From Laguncularia racemosa (Eukaryota > Streptophyta > Magnoliopsida > Myrtales > Combretaceae), in the NCBI GenBank assembly GCA_037954665.1, contig JBBMOL010000295.1:496001-560000 (forward strand): DNA of 64,000 nucleotides. Direction: 5' to 3'. The translations under genes were made by a program, and so were the position numbers. How positions within the stretch are numbered: the first letter of the stretch is position 1; every line of letters begins with the position of its first letter. Below are positions 49,013 to 59,786 of the stretch, piece by piece. The notes below the pieces were generated by a model. That model made no database searches and was not told the origin of the DNA. It saw only the letters and a list, made by a program, of their open reading frames with translations.

Positions 49013-50640
49013 TGATAGAGCCATTTTATACTCAATCTTTATAGTATAAATTGTGTTAAATTATTATTGATTTTATAGAAATCATAAGGAAATGGTACTT
49101 TAATTCTATCATCGTGATAAATTAGGTTAAATGGAGTCAAGGATGCTAATTCAAGTATTTTAGAGAAGTCATCTACAACTTGGATCAAGACAAGGAATTA
49201 CACCACCGGAGGAAGCACGGTTTAAGGCACGGCCAAGGTTCAAACCGTATTACACACTGGACAAGAAGGCGAAAATGAGGACTTTCAACAGAGAGAGACA
49301 CGGCTTAAGGCACGGCCGTGGTGGAAGCCATGGGAGAAACCGTGCTTGGAGCCGTGGTGGAAGCTAGACGTGCCAAGGAGAAGAAATTGTGGAACATCAA
49401 CCAGAGGATGGCACGGCTTGAAATCTGGCCATGGGTTTAACCGTGGTACACATTGGGCACTGATGAAGACTTGTTGATTAAGCACAGAATAAGGCACGGT
49501 TGGAAATCTAGCCGTAGGTGGAGCCGTGGTACACACTGGACACGGAAGATGATACATGAAATATGCACAGAGGATGGCACGACTTAACCCACGGCCGTGT
49601 GTTAGGGTGTGCCAGGCAGACGAACATTTACTTCTCGAAATCTACTTGGAAAAGGAAAGATATTTTCGTATCTTGCTAGCAAAAGATCACATGCCATCTC
49701 CCTAACAATATAAATAGAACCAACCCCAGAGGGTTAGGACAACTTTTGAATCTTTGGATCTTGAAGAACCTTGGATCATCTTGGAGGCAGAGTAGGCAAC
49801 CGGGTTCATCATGTCTCTACTTTTTATTTTCGTTTTATTGATGAACATGAGTAGCTAAGCTACTTTTCTAGCCAAAGGGTCATAGATGTTTAATTCTCCA
49901 CGAATTGTGAGGTCTAATTGACTTGTATTTATTCTATTCTTTGCTTTCGGGTATTCATATATCTTCTGATCGTTTTGTCATTATTATCTTTGTTGATTGG
50001 TATGAATAGAGCTCTTCTACTCAATTAGCAAGTTAATATATTGTCAACTAGCACGTCAAATCCGTAATTGTTTTATTGTTCTAGTCTTAGTGATGCAATG
50101 ACATGTTTGGTTATAAAAGAGATGATCGAATTCATGTTATGGAGGTGTGTGATCATGTTTAAATAGGTTATCTTATAATCTACTGGCATGAATTGGTGGT
50201 CTCTCTAGATCTTAATGCTATTGATAGATTAAATCCTAAGCGCTTGTCTAGGGTTGTTTAATCAATAAGAGAAATAATTCAAAGCGCTTGTCTGAGGTTA
50301 TCGAGGAAGTAAGGAGAGATAGGTTGTTAGAGCTTGTTAATAACCATAACCAGTTTATCTAGGAACAAGAATAGAGAACATTTGCATCGATGATCAATTC
50401 CTTGAATTAAACTATCTTGATTCCTTTGGCTAGGCTTTTATTAATATCCGATTTTCTTACCTTGTTTTACTTTATTTTGATTCACAAACAAAACCCCCCC
50501 ATTTTTCTTTTCCCTTTTATTCTCCTTGAATAGAAATAAGTTTAACCAATCTCTGTGAATTCGACCCTACTCACCAGTATATGCAAATCATATAATTGTC
50601 TAGGAGTAGGTTTTATTTTTGTTGGATTCGACACCCATTA
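49013..50640 (+). repeat. 3' LTR of element D
   Basis: Same length as the 5' LTR. The terminal CA has mutated (CCATTA instead of CCATCA), but ATATC follows directly. Confidence 0.95.
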
Positions 50641-50645
50641 ATATC

Positions 50646-51074
50646 TCCAGCGCCGGCTCAAGGCTGCCGGCCTTCATTCCAACGCTGCCGGCCTTCATGT
50701 CCACGCCGCCGGCCTTCATGTCTTGTTTTGTTATTTTTACGTAACTTATTGAAGTGATGTCGTTTTGGGGCTTTATTGTTACGAATTGTAAACCCTAATA
50801 TAAAGCTCCTAGGGTTTAAAACAGATAGAATACAGAACATACAACATTGAAGTTTGAGAAAACACTTTTGAGAGAATTCCTCTCTTGGTTCTTTAAAGAA
50901 CTAATCTAGAACTTTTCGGATTTTTATTTTCGTGGTGTTCATCCCGACTTATCAATCGGTCTTTCATCACGATTGTGGCGTCATACCAAGGTTCTTGTCT
51001 CGCTTATAGACAACGGGTCGCGGTTTCCCCTTGAGTGTGTTTGGCATCTTAGGTAGCGAATTCCACACGTATTA
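50646..51074 (+). repeat. 5' LTR of element C, second segment
   Basis: Begins with three 21-bp GCCGGCCTTCAT units (50663-50722), then an AACCCTAATATAAAGC promoter-like stretch (about 50792) and R/U5 sequence. It is interrupted at TATTA (51070-51074) by A'. Confidence 0.9.
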
Positions 51075-52116
51075 TGATAGGAATAAAAATCCGACAAGAC
51101 CTATCATTAGGGCAAGAACTAAAGGATTTCGAATCTTGGCGATGAGGACCCATTTTGAGCAAATCGACCCTGGAATTATTCATTTACTAACCTCTTTTAT
51201 CTTATTCATGTATTTTATATTCCAACAGGAATACTTATCATGCTTTACAGGGCAATGGACAAACTCACTCAGACTCAGATTGTGGGTTATCCATGGACCG
51301 ACCTGAACCGGCGATGAGTTGAGCCGATGGATCCTATAGAAGACCGGCATCATGAAGATCATTTATTTTATATATTTCTTCTTTTATGAACTATTTTAGT
51401 TGTATTTTGGTTTTGGGACACTTTTATTTCCTTGTAATTTTCATTTAGGGTTAGTCACCTTAAAAGTGGCAAACTTGTAATTTTGAGGACTTTTTAACCC
51501 TAGGAGTAGCAAGTATAAATACTTGCTTAAGAGAGGGTTTAGGGGAGCTTATTTTTGCAGAACATACACCTCTTTTCACGTGTGAATTAGGGTTCATACC
51601 TTGGTTTCAACTCTTATCAATTTCAATTCCAAGACTTGAAATTGTGGCGAGTGAAACATCTTGAAATTGTGAGTTATATCAATTTCATTTTGTTGTGATT
51701 TCTTTTCTTCTCTAGTGTGTTGTATCTAGGGTTGATTAGAGATAGTTCTTGGTCAGATTTACATCTTATTGTACACGAATTCTTGTGATTATTTGAAGTA
51801 CTTATCATTTGATTTGGATCATCATTGAAAAGTTTCCTTGAAAACGTGAATTTCACCATTTGGAAAAAGGAATCTTACTTTACGGTTTTCTTTGTCAAAT
51901 TGAGGCTTCATTTGCGTGGATTATATGATATTAGAGTGTTATTAGAAACCATTTCCATTGTGGTATTCAGATTATATCGTTAGTAGAACTGAATTTCATC
52001 ATTTCAACATTAGGGTTCATTTGAAAAGTGCCATTTTGGGATCCGATTTTGCCTAGACTTGAGATATCTTTTCTTAAGTCTTTTGGATGTGCTTTAAAGT
52101 GTGATTAGGCACATCA
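51075..52116 (+). repeat. 5' LTR of element A'
   Basis: TGATAGGAATA to AGGCACATCA, TATAAATA box at about 51513. It has a single terminus, without the internal PBS duplication of type A. Confidence 0.92.
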
Positions 52117-52122
52117 TCTTTT

Positions 52123-52134
52123 TGGTATCAGAGC
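52123..52134 (+). other. Primer-binding site of element A'
   Basis: TGGTATCAGAGC, a perfect match to the tRNA-iMet type PBS, 6 bp after the LTR end. Confidence 0.85.
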
Positions 52135-53236
52135 ACATGTTGAGAGAAGGGAATTGGTTTTATTTAATTTCGTGGAGTTAATCATCAATTAAGGTGATTT
52201 AGTGAAAACCGCAAATTGTGTTGTTGTTGTGGTTTTGAGATTGCGAAATTACCTTAGCTTGGAATTTAATTTGCTGATTGTTGGAGTTGGATTAGGAAGG
52301 TTGTTGTATCATCTTGTGATTAATAATTTTCGTGGAAGGAAGGAAGAATAGAAGTGTTGTTAATTCAACAATTGTTTGAGCTTAAAAAAATTACCTTGTT
52401 CTTGCCATGACTAGTTTTGGTGTGAAGGAGGTTGTGTAGCTTGTTCTTTTGATTTCCATTGTGTAATTCTGAATTGGAGGAGTACAATTTGCAGATTACA
52501 TTGAGTTTTGATTAGTAAGGAATTATTTGAATTCAAATCATATGCAATTAAGTTGTGGGAGTTAATGATTGCTATTTGAATTTGAATTCAATACTTACCA
52601 ATTGAAGAAGGCTTGTAATAAGTGAATTTGTTTGAATTTCAAATTGAAGTTGCTGCCTATTTTGTTGTGAGTTGCGGTTAGAACTTGTGGGGAGTGAAGT
52701 ATATTTGTTATTATTGCCGTGGAATTAGAGTATATTTGTTGTTGTTTCCATTTCTTATTTTTGTCGTGGAGGTGGAGTGCAATTTGTTGTTGTTGCCGTG
52801 GAGCTATTGGTGGAGTGAGTGCACCGTGATTGAAGGTGTATGTGGTGGTATAAATTTGTGGATTTATGTGGATTAAAAGTGCTGCACATCAAGATCAATT
52901 GTAGGTGTGAAACCGTGGCAAGAAACGAAAATTGAAGTAGTAGAATTTGAATTCAAAAACAAACATTAAAGTGTGAAAGTAATTGAACTTATTACTTCAA
53001 CACTTGTGAGTTGAATTTAATTTCTTACTACTTAGAAGTATTTATTTGTGCTTCACTTATTCTAATATACTTGAAGTGATAAAAGTATTTATTGCATTGG
53101 TGACTTGTTACACCATGGGTGTATAAGTGTGAGTATTGTTATCCAAACTTGTTACTGTGACGTGGTGAAGTGAAGGGAGTGTGCTACAAATTATTTGAGA
53201 TTACATTTGTACTTTAGATAAATCGCATCCAAAAAC

Positions 53237-54355
53237 ATGTCATATGATAGTGTGAATGGGTACATTGGCAATGAGGCTAATAGCCAAGTGGGTAGCAGAC
53301 CAAGTCGTCAAAATACAAAAGGAAGAACTCTAGATGAACAACTTCGGGACCTTAGCAAATTTGTTGCTACATTAGCAACAAGGATTGATAGGATGACATT
53401 GCCACCACCACCTGTGGTAAACCTTCAGGCACCACCTAGAGTAAAGGGAGATTATCATGCTCTTAGGGAAGATAGAGATGATAATTTTGGGCTTAAACCA
53501 TATTCGGATAGGGAATTTAGACCACCTCGAGGGCTAGAGTGTGCGAAGCTACAGATGCCTTCATTTGATGGTAGGGGTTCCACAGATGATTACATAGATT
53601 GGGAGGACCAAATTATGCAGACGCACGTATGCCAACCTTCAAAGGTTCCTGAGGGCTCTAGTGACACAAGCCAACCTTTAGAGCATAAAATTTGTCAGAC
53701 ACCGATGTGCTAACCTTCAGAGGATCCTGATGATCATAGTCAGACGAGCAGACCACTAGAGAGCCAGACTATTCAGAGACAATTATGTTCACCTTCAGAG
53801 GTTTCAGAGGGTAATGAGCAGTTGGTCCAACCATTAGAAGACTATGAGGATCAGCAACATACAAATGAGTTAGAAAAAGAGGAAATAGTTTCAGTGGAAC
53901 AGGTTGATACAGGGGCAACTTTAGTGGATAATGGGTCATTATTTGTGTTGCAGAAGAGATACATCCTGGGAATGGAGGAGAGAAAACAATCACCACCTGT
54001 AGTATTTCAGATATTGGGATTCTACAGAGATACTTCTTCAGATGGATTACTAGGAGAAAACAAAGTCTCTATTGCATTTGATCTACTAGATTTGAGGACA
54101 AATCTTTTTGAGGCCCGAGGAAATGATAGGAATAAAAATCCGACAAGACCTATTATTAGGGCAAGAACTAAAGGATTTCGAATCTTGGCGATGAGGACCC
54201 ATTTTGAGCAAATCGACCCTGGAATTATTCATTTACTAACCTCTTTTATCTTATTCATGTATTTTATATTCCAACAGGAATACTTATCATGCTTTACAGG
54301 GCAATGGACAAACTCACTCAGACTCAGATTGTGGGTTATCCATGGACCGACCTGA
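53237..54355 (+). pseudogene. Gag N-terminus fused in frame to integrase C-terminus (A')
   Basis: A single frame of 372 codons interrupted once, by TAA at 53711-53713. The N-terminal part (53237-53600) resembles gypsy gag: a short coiled-coil-like segment (LRDLSKFVATLATRIDRM), then LQMPSFDGRGSTDDYIDWED, the usual entry of the gag core. It then passes without gag core, zinc knuckle, protease or RT into the acidic linker (PSEV/QLCSPSEVSEG/PLED motifs, 53630-53870) and the integrase tail (DLRTNLFEARGNDRNKN at about 54092, RARTKGFRI). The last 77 codons lie inside the 3' LTR. Whether it makes a protein is unknown, but the near-open frame in a very young element suggests it was recently intact. 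Confidence 0.8.
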
Positions 54356-55165
54356 ACCGGCGATGAGTTGAGCCGATAGATCCTATAGAAGACCGGCATC
54401 ATGAAGATCATTTATTTTATACATTTCTTCTTTTATGAACTATTTTAGTTGTATTTTGGTTTTGGGACACTTTTATTTCCTTGTAATTTTCATTTAGGGT
54501 TAGTCACCTTAAAAGTGGCAAACTTGTAATTTTGAGGACTTTTTAACCCTAGGAGTAGCAAGTATAAATACTTGCTTAAGAGAGGGTTTAGGGGAGCTTA
54601 TTTTTGCAGAACATACACCTCTTTTCACGTGTGAATTAGGGTTCATACCTTGGTTTCAACTCTTATCAATTTCAATTCCAAGACTTGAAATTGTGGCGAG
54701 TGAAACATCTTGAAATTGTGAGTTATATCAATTTCATTTTGTTGTGATTTCTTTTCTTCTCTAGTGTGTTGTATCTAGGGTTGATTAGAGATAGTTCTTG
54801 GTCAGATTTACATCTTATTGTACACGAATTCTTGTGATTATTTGAAGTACTTATCATTTGATTTGGATCATCATTGAAAAGTTTCCTTGAAAACGTGAAT
54901 TTCACCATTTGGAAAAAGGAATCTTACTTTACGGTTTTCTTTGTCAAATTGAGGCTTCATTTGCGTGGATTATATGATATTAGAGTGTTATTAGAAACCA
55001 TTTCCATTGTGGTATTCAGATTATATCATTAGTAGAACTAAATTTCATCATTTCAACATTAGGGTTCATTTGAAAAGTGCCATTTTGGGATCCGATTTTG
55101 CCTAGACTTGAGATGTCTTTTCTTAAGTCTTTTGGATGTTCTTTAAAGTGTGATTAGGCACATCA
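54124..55165 (+). repeat. 3' LTR of element A'
   Basis: 1,042 bp, nearly identical to 51075-52116. Its first 232 bp overlap the fused reading frame. Confidence 0.92.
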
Positions 55166-55170
55166 TATTG

Positions 55171-55240
55171 GTACTGAGTTTCGTCACACGGTGGCGTGAT
55201 TCGTATCAGTTAGGAATCGGAGTAAACCGATTTCGCATCA
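55171..55240 (+). repeat. 5' LTR of element C, last segment, with doubled terminus
   Basis: Contains a first LTR end (GTATCA, ending 55208) followed by a degenerate PBS-like GTTAGGAATCGGAGT, then the second end (GCATCA, 55240). The solo LTR at 8031 stops at the first end, whereas this element uses the second. Confidence 0.8.
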
Positions 55241-55243
55241 GTT

Positions 55244-55255
55244 TGGTATCAGAGC
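55244..55255 (+). other. Primer-binding site of element C
   Basis: TGGTATCAGAGC, 3 bp after the second LTR terminus. Confidence 0.85.
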
Positions 55256-55391
55256 TTAGGTTTGTTAAACATCAGTTCGGTTTGAGGAAGGTAATATCAA
55301 AACCCTAATTCCAATTGTTAGTATTCAATTTCATAGTGTTAATTGTCTATTGAAAGTGTAGTACCTACTATTCAATTTTGTTACAAAAAAA

Positions 55392-55416
55392 GGGGGGGGG
55401 GGGGGGGGGGGGGGGG
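55392..55416 (+). repeat. Homopolymer G25
   Basis: An unbroken run of 25 G preceded by A7, in the leader of element C between PBS and gag. It could form G-quadruplexes, or its length may be an assembly inaccuracy. Confidence 0.85.
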
Positions 55417-55730
55417 AATCACGAAAAAAAAAAAGGAACGTGATCAAGAGCAACAAACAAAGGCAACAAAAAAAAAAAAAATTGGAAAGAAAAAGAGGAA
55501 AGTTACGAGCCCTAGAGTTGTTTTGAATTTTATGGAAGGGAATTGGTGTAGTTCGAGTTAGTTTCAAGAGAATTGAGAAGAGGAATTGGCGAGTTGATAT
55601 CATCATTGTTTGTGAGAATATACGAGTGACTGTGTGATATCATCATTTGAGCAAAACACGTAAGGAAGTATATTGTGAGGTTTAATCATATAAATATTTG
55701 TGTTAGTACTAATCTTTTTCTGCAGGAACT

Positions 55731-57146
55731 ATGTCGAGTCAACATTCTCCTGAAGGTGAGAGGGGAAGGTTTGATGCTAGGCTAGTGATTGAAGCGTTGA
55801 GGGGTGAGATGAAGAGAATGTTTCAGAAGGGGATGGAACAAATTCTTGAGACGGTAGAGCAAAGACTAGAGCAATCTAAAAACGTCTTCCAAGGGCGTAA
55901 GAGGGAGAGTTGTTCTAGGAGAGTACAAAGGGGTGGAGATGAAATGTCGGATGATGAATTTGATGAACCTTCTATTGGGAGTTATAGAGGATATAGTGGT
56001 AGGAATAGAGGAACTAGGGATTGGGAAAATAGAGGAGATAGGAATAGAGAGGATAATCAATTGAGTAGCATAAAGATGAAGATTCCTCCTTTCCAAGGGA
56101 AGAATGATCCCGAGGTGTACTTAAAGTAGGAGAAGAAGGTAGAGATGGTGTTTGATTGTCATAACTATAGTGGGAGAAAGAAAGTGAAACTTGCTGCCAT
56201 TGAATTTTCGGATTATGCCATAGTGTGGTGGGATCAACTAATGTTGACTAGAAGAAGGAATGGCGAACCACCTATTGAGTTGTAGGAAGAGATGAAAAGG
56301 GTGATGAAGAAGTAGTTTGTGCCTGCGTATTACTATCGTGAATTGCACAACAAATTGCAAACTCTTAAGCAGGGAAGCCGAAGTGTGGATGAGTATTTCA
56401 AGGAGATGGAAGTTACGATGATCATGGCGAATGTAGAGGAGGATAGAGAGGCCACCATGGCTAGGTTTCTTGCGGGATTGAATAGAGAAATTCAAAATGT
56501 TGTTGAATTGCAGCATTATGTAGAATTGGAAGATATGGTTCATATGGCTATAAAGGTTGAAAACCAACACAGGAGGAAAGGTAGTAGTAATGCACGGTTT
56601 CAACAGGGTACTGGTTCATCCACCTGGAAGACTAACCAATGGAGGAAGGAAGAAAAGCCTTTACCCACCAAACCGAAAGGAGAGCTGAGGCAAGCGGGTT
56701 CTACTCCTGGTAACCAAGGTAAACCTGAATCTTCTGCTCCTAGAAATCGTGACATTAGATGTTTTAAATGCCAAGGTAGAGGCCATATTGCTAGTCAATG
56801 TCCAAATAGGCGTGTGATGATTCTGCGTGATGATGGTGAGTATGAGACTGAGGGGGATAGTGAAGAAGATGGTATGCCTCCATTAGAGGACGCTAGTGAT
56901 GATGAGGAGCCTGCAATAGGGAGGTTAGTGGCAGTAGTGAAGCGAGCTTTGAATGTGCAGGTGAAGGAAGAAGAGGAGGTGCAAAGAGAGAATATTTTTC
57001 ATACTAGATATTATCTAGGTGATCATATTTGCAGTTTAACCATTGATGGAGGAAGTTGCATCAATGTGGTGAGTAATTTTATTGTCGAGAGGCTGGGACT
57101 CAAGACTACTAAACACCCTAGTCCATATAAATTGCAAGGTGAGTAA
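55731..57146 (+). pseudogene. Gag and protease N-part of element C
   Basis: One frame with stops at 56127-56129 and two more between 56280 and 56318. Gag N-terminus MSSQHSPEGERGRF; gag core entry MKIPPFQGKNDPEVYLK just before the first stop (a TGG-to-TAG change is likely); then LHNKLQTLKQGSRSVDEYFKEM and ATMARFLAGLNREIQN. A CCHC knuckle CFKCQGRGHIASQC is at about 56760-56801. An acidic linker leads to the protease active site LTIDGGSCINVVS (about 57038-57075). A frameshift near 57140 moves the protease remainder (VLLGRPWQFDRKVVHDGF) into the frame of 57082-57306. Confidence 0.85.
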
Positions 57147-58992
57147 GCAAGCCTTGATTGCTTTTCGCATTGGTAGGAATGAGGACGAGGTGTTATGCGA
57201 TGTAGTGCCAATGCAGGTGTATCATGTGTTGTTGGGGAGGCCATGGCAGTTTGATAGGAAGGTTGTTCATGATGGCTTTTCCAACAAGTATACGCTTGTT
57301 CACTAGGGAAAAAGCTTTAATCTTAAACCTTTAACACCTAAACAGGTGTATGAGAATCAGTTGCAGCTAGAACAGTCTTTTGCAAAACATAAGGTGAGTG
57401 AAAGACAGAGAGAGAGTGAGAGAGCAAAAGATAGTGAGAAAGAAAAGGAATACAAAAGTCGGTCTCAAAAGGAAAAAGAGAGGAAGGCTGGAAAGAGTGT
57501 GAGAGACCAAGTTGAAGGGGGATCAACTTTGGTGGTGAGTGAAAAGGAGAGTGCAGCCTTGCAAAAGGAGAGTTGTGTGGCAAGAGCGAGTGTAGTGTGG
57601 AGAGCGTTAGTGATGAAGCACCCTATGTTGTTGCTGGTTTTTAAGGAAACATGTTTGAATATTAACGAACTATCTAACTCTTTGCTTAGTGTGGTTGTGT
57701 TTATTGTGCAGGACTTTGAAGATGTCTTCTTTGAGGAGTTTCCAAAGGGATTACCACCTATTCGTGGTATTGAGCACCAGATTGACCTTGTACCCGGAGC
57801 ATCGATTCCAAACAAACCAGCTTATAGGAGCAATCCGGAGGAGACAAAGGAACTCCAAAAGCAGGTCGATGGATTAATGGAGAAAGGGTACGTGAGAGAA
57901 AGCATGAGTCCATGTGCAGTGCCTGTGGTTTTGGTGCCTAAGAAGGATGGGTCATGGAGAATGTGTGTTGACTACCACGCCATCAACAACATAACGGTAA
58001 AGTATCGTCATCCCATTCCTCGCTTAGATGACATGTTAGATGAGTTACATGGGTCTAGTTTCTTTTCCAAAATTGATCTGAAAAGTGGATATCACCAAAT
58101 TAGAATGAAAGAAGGTGATGAATGGAAAACCGCATTTATGACAAAATATGGATTGTATGAGTGGTTAGTAATGCCTTTTGGTTTAACTAACGCACCTAGT
58201 ACTTTTATGAGACTTATGAACCATGTTTTGAGGACTTTTATTGGCAAATTTGTGGTTGTCTATTTTAATGATATCCTCATTTACAGCAAGAGTTTAGAAG
58301 ACCATATATCTCACTTGAGGGATGTTTTAGAAGTGCTTCGAAAGGAGCAATTATATGCTAACCTCAAGAAGTGCACTTTTTGCACATACAAACTTGTGTT
58401 TCTTGTTTTTATTGTTAGTGTATAGGGAATACAGGTTGATGAAGAAAAGATTTGTGCGATCCAAGAATGGCCTAGTCCAAGTAATGTAAGTAATGTGTGG
58501 AGTTTCCAAGGACTAGCGAGCTTTTATAGGAGATTTGTGAAGGATTTCAGCAGCATTATAACACCACTTATTGAGCGTTGATCTACAATACTTCCTAGAG
58601 GCGATGGACCATTTCAAATTCTTGAGCGCATCGATGATAGTGCATACAAGATAGACTTACCAGGTGAGTATCAAGTAAGTGCTATGTTTAATGTTACTAA
58701 TCTGAGTCCTTTGGATGTAGGCGATGATTTGAGGACAAATCCTTTTCAAGAGGAGGGGAATGATGAGATCCATGATGGGAGCCAAGCCAGAAGATGGAAT
58801 GTGGATCCTCTTGAAGTGCCACCTAGACCGATCACAAGAAATCGAGTGAAACGATTCAAGGAAGCACTTAACGGGTTGATAAAGGATGTCCACGAAGCCG
58901 GAAAGGATTGGAGCAATCATGAAGTTGGAAAGGATTGGAACAACCATGGGAATGCCCTTGCTTTTGTACAAGTCATAAAGGATACGGGTTGA
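57143..58992 (+). pseudogene. Protease C-part, RT and integrase tail of element C
   Basis: One frame throughout, with stops at 57304-57306, 58423-58425 and near 58582. The 57346-58425 section is open for 359 codons: a charged linker, then RT with VPGASIPNKPAYR, CAVPVVLVPKKDGSWRMCVD, FSKIDLKSGYHQIRM, MPFGLTNAPSTFMRLMNHVL and the catalytic YFNDILIYS (N for the first D, AAT at 58267-58269). After SFYRRFVKDFSSIITPLIE (about 58575) it jumps, still in frame, to LPRGDGPFQILERI and DDLRTNPFQEEGND, the integrase C-terminal tail, and continues into the LTR with RPITR and KRFKEALNGLI. RNase H and integrase zinc-binding and catalytic domains are deleted. Confidence 0.85.
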
Positions 58993-59633
58993 TGAGGGCA
59001 TGTCTTTTCAAGGTACGGTCGTGTAGGAGTCTGAAGGTTACACAGAATCATACATGGTCATATACACGACTAAAAGGCACGGCCGTGTATGGTGTTAAGA
59101 TAATCCACAGAAAGATACATGTCTAGAAGTACACGGCCGTGTATATCTCCAATGCCGGCTCAAGGCCGCCGACCTTCATTCCAACTCCGCCGGCCTTCAT
59201 GTCTTGTTTTGTTATTTTTACGCAACTTATTGAAATGATGTCGTTTTGGGGCTTTATTGTTACGAATTATAAACCCTAATATAAAGCTCCTAGGGTTTGA
59301 AACAGATAGAATACAGAACATACAACATTGAAGTTTGAGAAAACACTTTTGAGAGAATTCCTCTCTTGGTTCTTTAAAGAACTAATCTAGAACTTTTCGG
59401 ATTTTTATTTTCGTGGTGTTCATCCCGACTTATCAATCGATCTTTCATCCTGATTGTGGCGTCTTCATATTATACCAAGGTTCTTGTCTCGCTTATAGAC
59501 AACAAGTCGCGGTTTCCCCTTGAGTGTGTTTGGCATCTTAGGTAGCGAATTCCGAACGTATTGGTACTGGGTTTCGTCACACGTTGGCGTGGTTCGTATC
59601 AGTTAGAAATCAGAGCAAACCAATTTCGTATCA
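58759..59633 (+). repeat. 3' LTR of element C
   Basis: 875 bp, following PPT AGGAGGGG (58751-58758). It has two GCCGGC-type 21-bp units (59165-59203) against three in the 5' LTR, and the doubled terminus (first GTATCA at about 59601, then AAATCAGAGC, second GTATCA ending 59633). Confidence 0.9.
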
Positions 59634-59786
59634 GCTTTGCAATAGCTTGGTAGGTGATGAAAGTGAAACCCTTATAGGTAGGTGACCTCGTATTTGGCTA
59701 GCTAGCTAATGAGTATTCTTTGAGTCAAACTTTGAAGCTTGCGTACCCTAGCTTAGGTAATGGGGCCAATGGTTGAATTCTTGTCA

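Larger units (their letters stand above)
43698..50640 (+). mobile_element. Element D: Athila-like gypsy encoding only gag-protease
   Basis: 6,943 bp, target duplication ATATC (43693-43697 and 50641-50645). LTRs 43698-45325 and 49013-50640 are both 1,628 bp and differ at about 28 positions by eye, mostly transitions, so the insertion is young. The PBS matches tRNA-Asp, as in Athila elements. One long frame (45491-47635) encodes gag and protease. There is no RT, RNase H, integrase or env-like frame in the remaining 1.4 kb, so movement would need a helper. Confidence 0.95.
51075..55165 (+). mobile_element. Element A': young non-autonomous gypsy related to type A
   Basis: 4,091 bp with target duplication TATTA (51070-51074)/TATTG (55166-55170). 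LTRs 51075-52116 and 54124-55165 are each 1,042 bp with about seven differences by eye (over 99% alike), so it is the youngest insertion in the nest. Internal: PBS 52123-52134, a 1.1-kb leader, and one gag-integrase tail frame (53237-54355). It lacks protease, RT, RNase H and the integrase core. Confidence 0.94.
43310..59633 (+). mobile_element. Element C: gypsy inserted in the 5' LTR of E, itself hit twice
   Basis: Target duplication GCTTT at 43305-43309 and 59634-59638; the unoccupied site is represented by 37780-37790 in the other LTR of E. The 5' LTR is split into 43310-43697, 50646-51074 and 55171-55240 by elements D and A'. The 3' LTR is 58759-59633 (875 bp). The spliced 5' LTR is 887 bp, and the difference is exactly one 21-bp repeat unit minus one 9-bp indel. 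Internal 55241-58758: PBS, gag, protease, RT, then a direct jump to the integrase C-terminus. Confidence 0.92.
37077..59786 (-). mobile_element. Element E: old full-length gypsy and outermost host of the nest
   Basis: A minus-strand element whose 3' LTR is about 37077-37930 (starts TGATAGGAATC at 37930). Its 5' LTR is split into about 42583-43309 and 59639-59786 by element C. The rejoined 5' LTR (about 875 bp) matches the 3' LTR (about 854 bp). Internal 37931-42582 carries gag, protease, RT, RNase H and integrase, all with many stops. A target duplication was not found (59787 flank CGTTT; the other end lies in a TA repeat). It is the only element here that keeps a nearly whole pol. Confidence 0.82.

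Noticed and set aside
57465..57815. Minus-strand 116-codon frame
   Set aside because: Antisense shadow of the RT region of element C.
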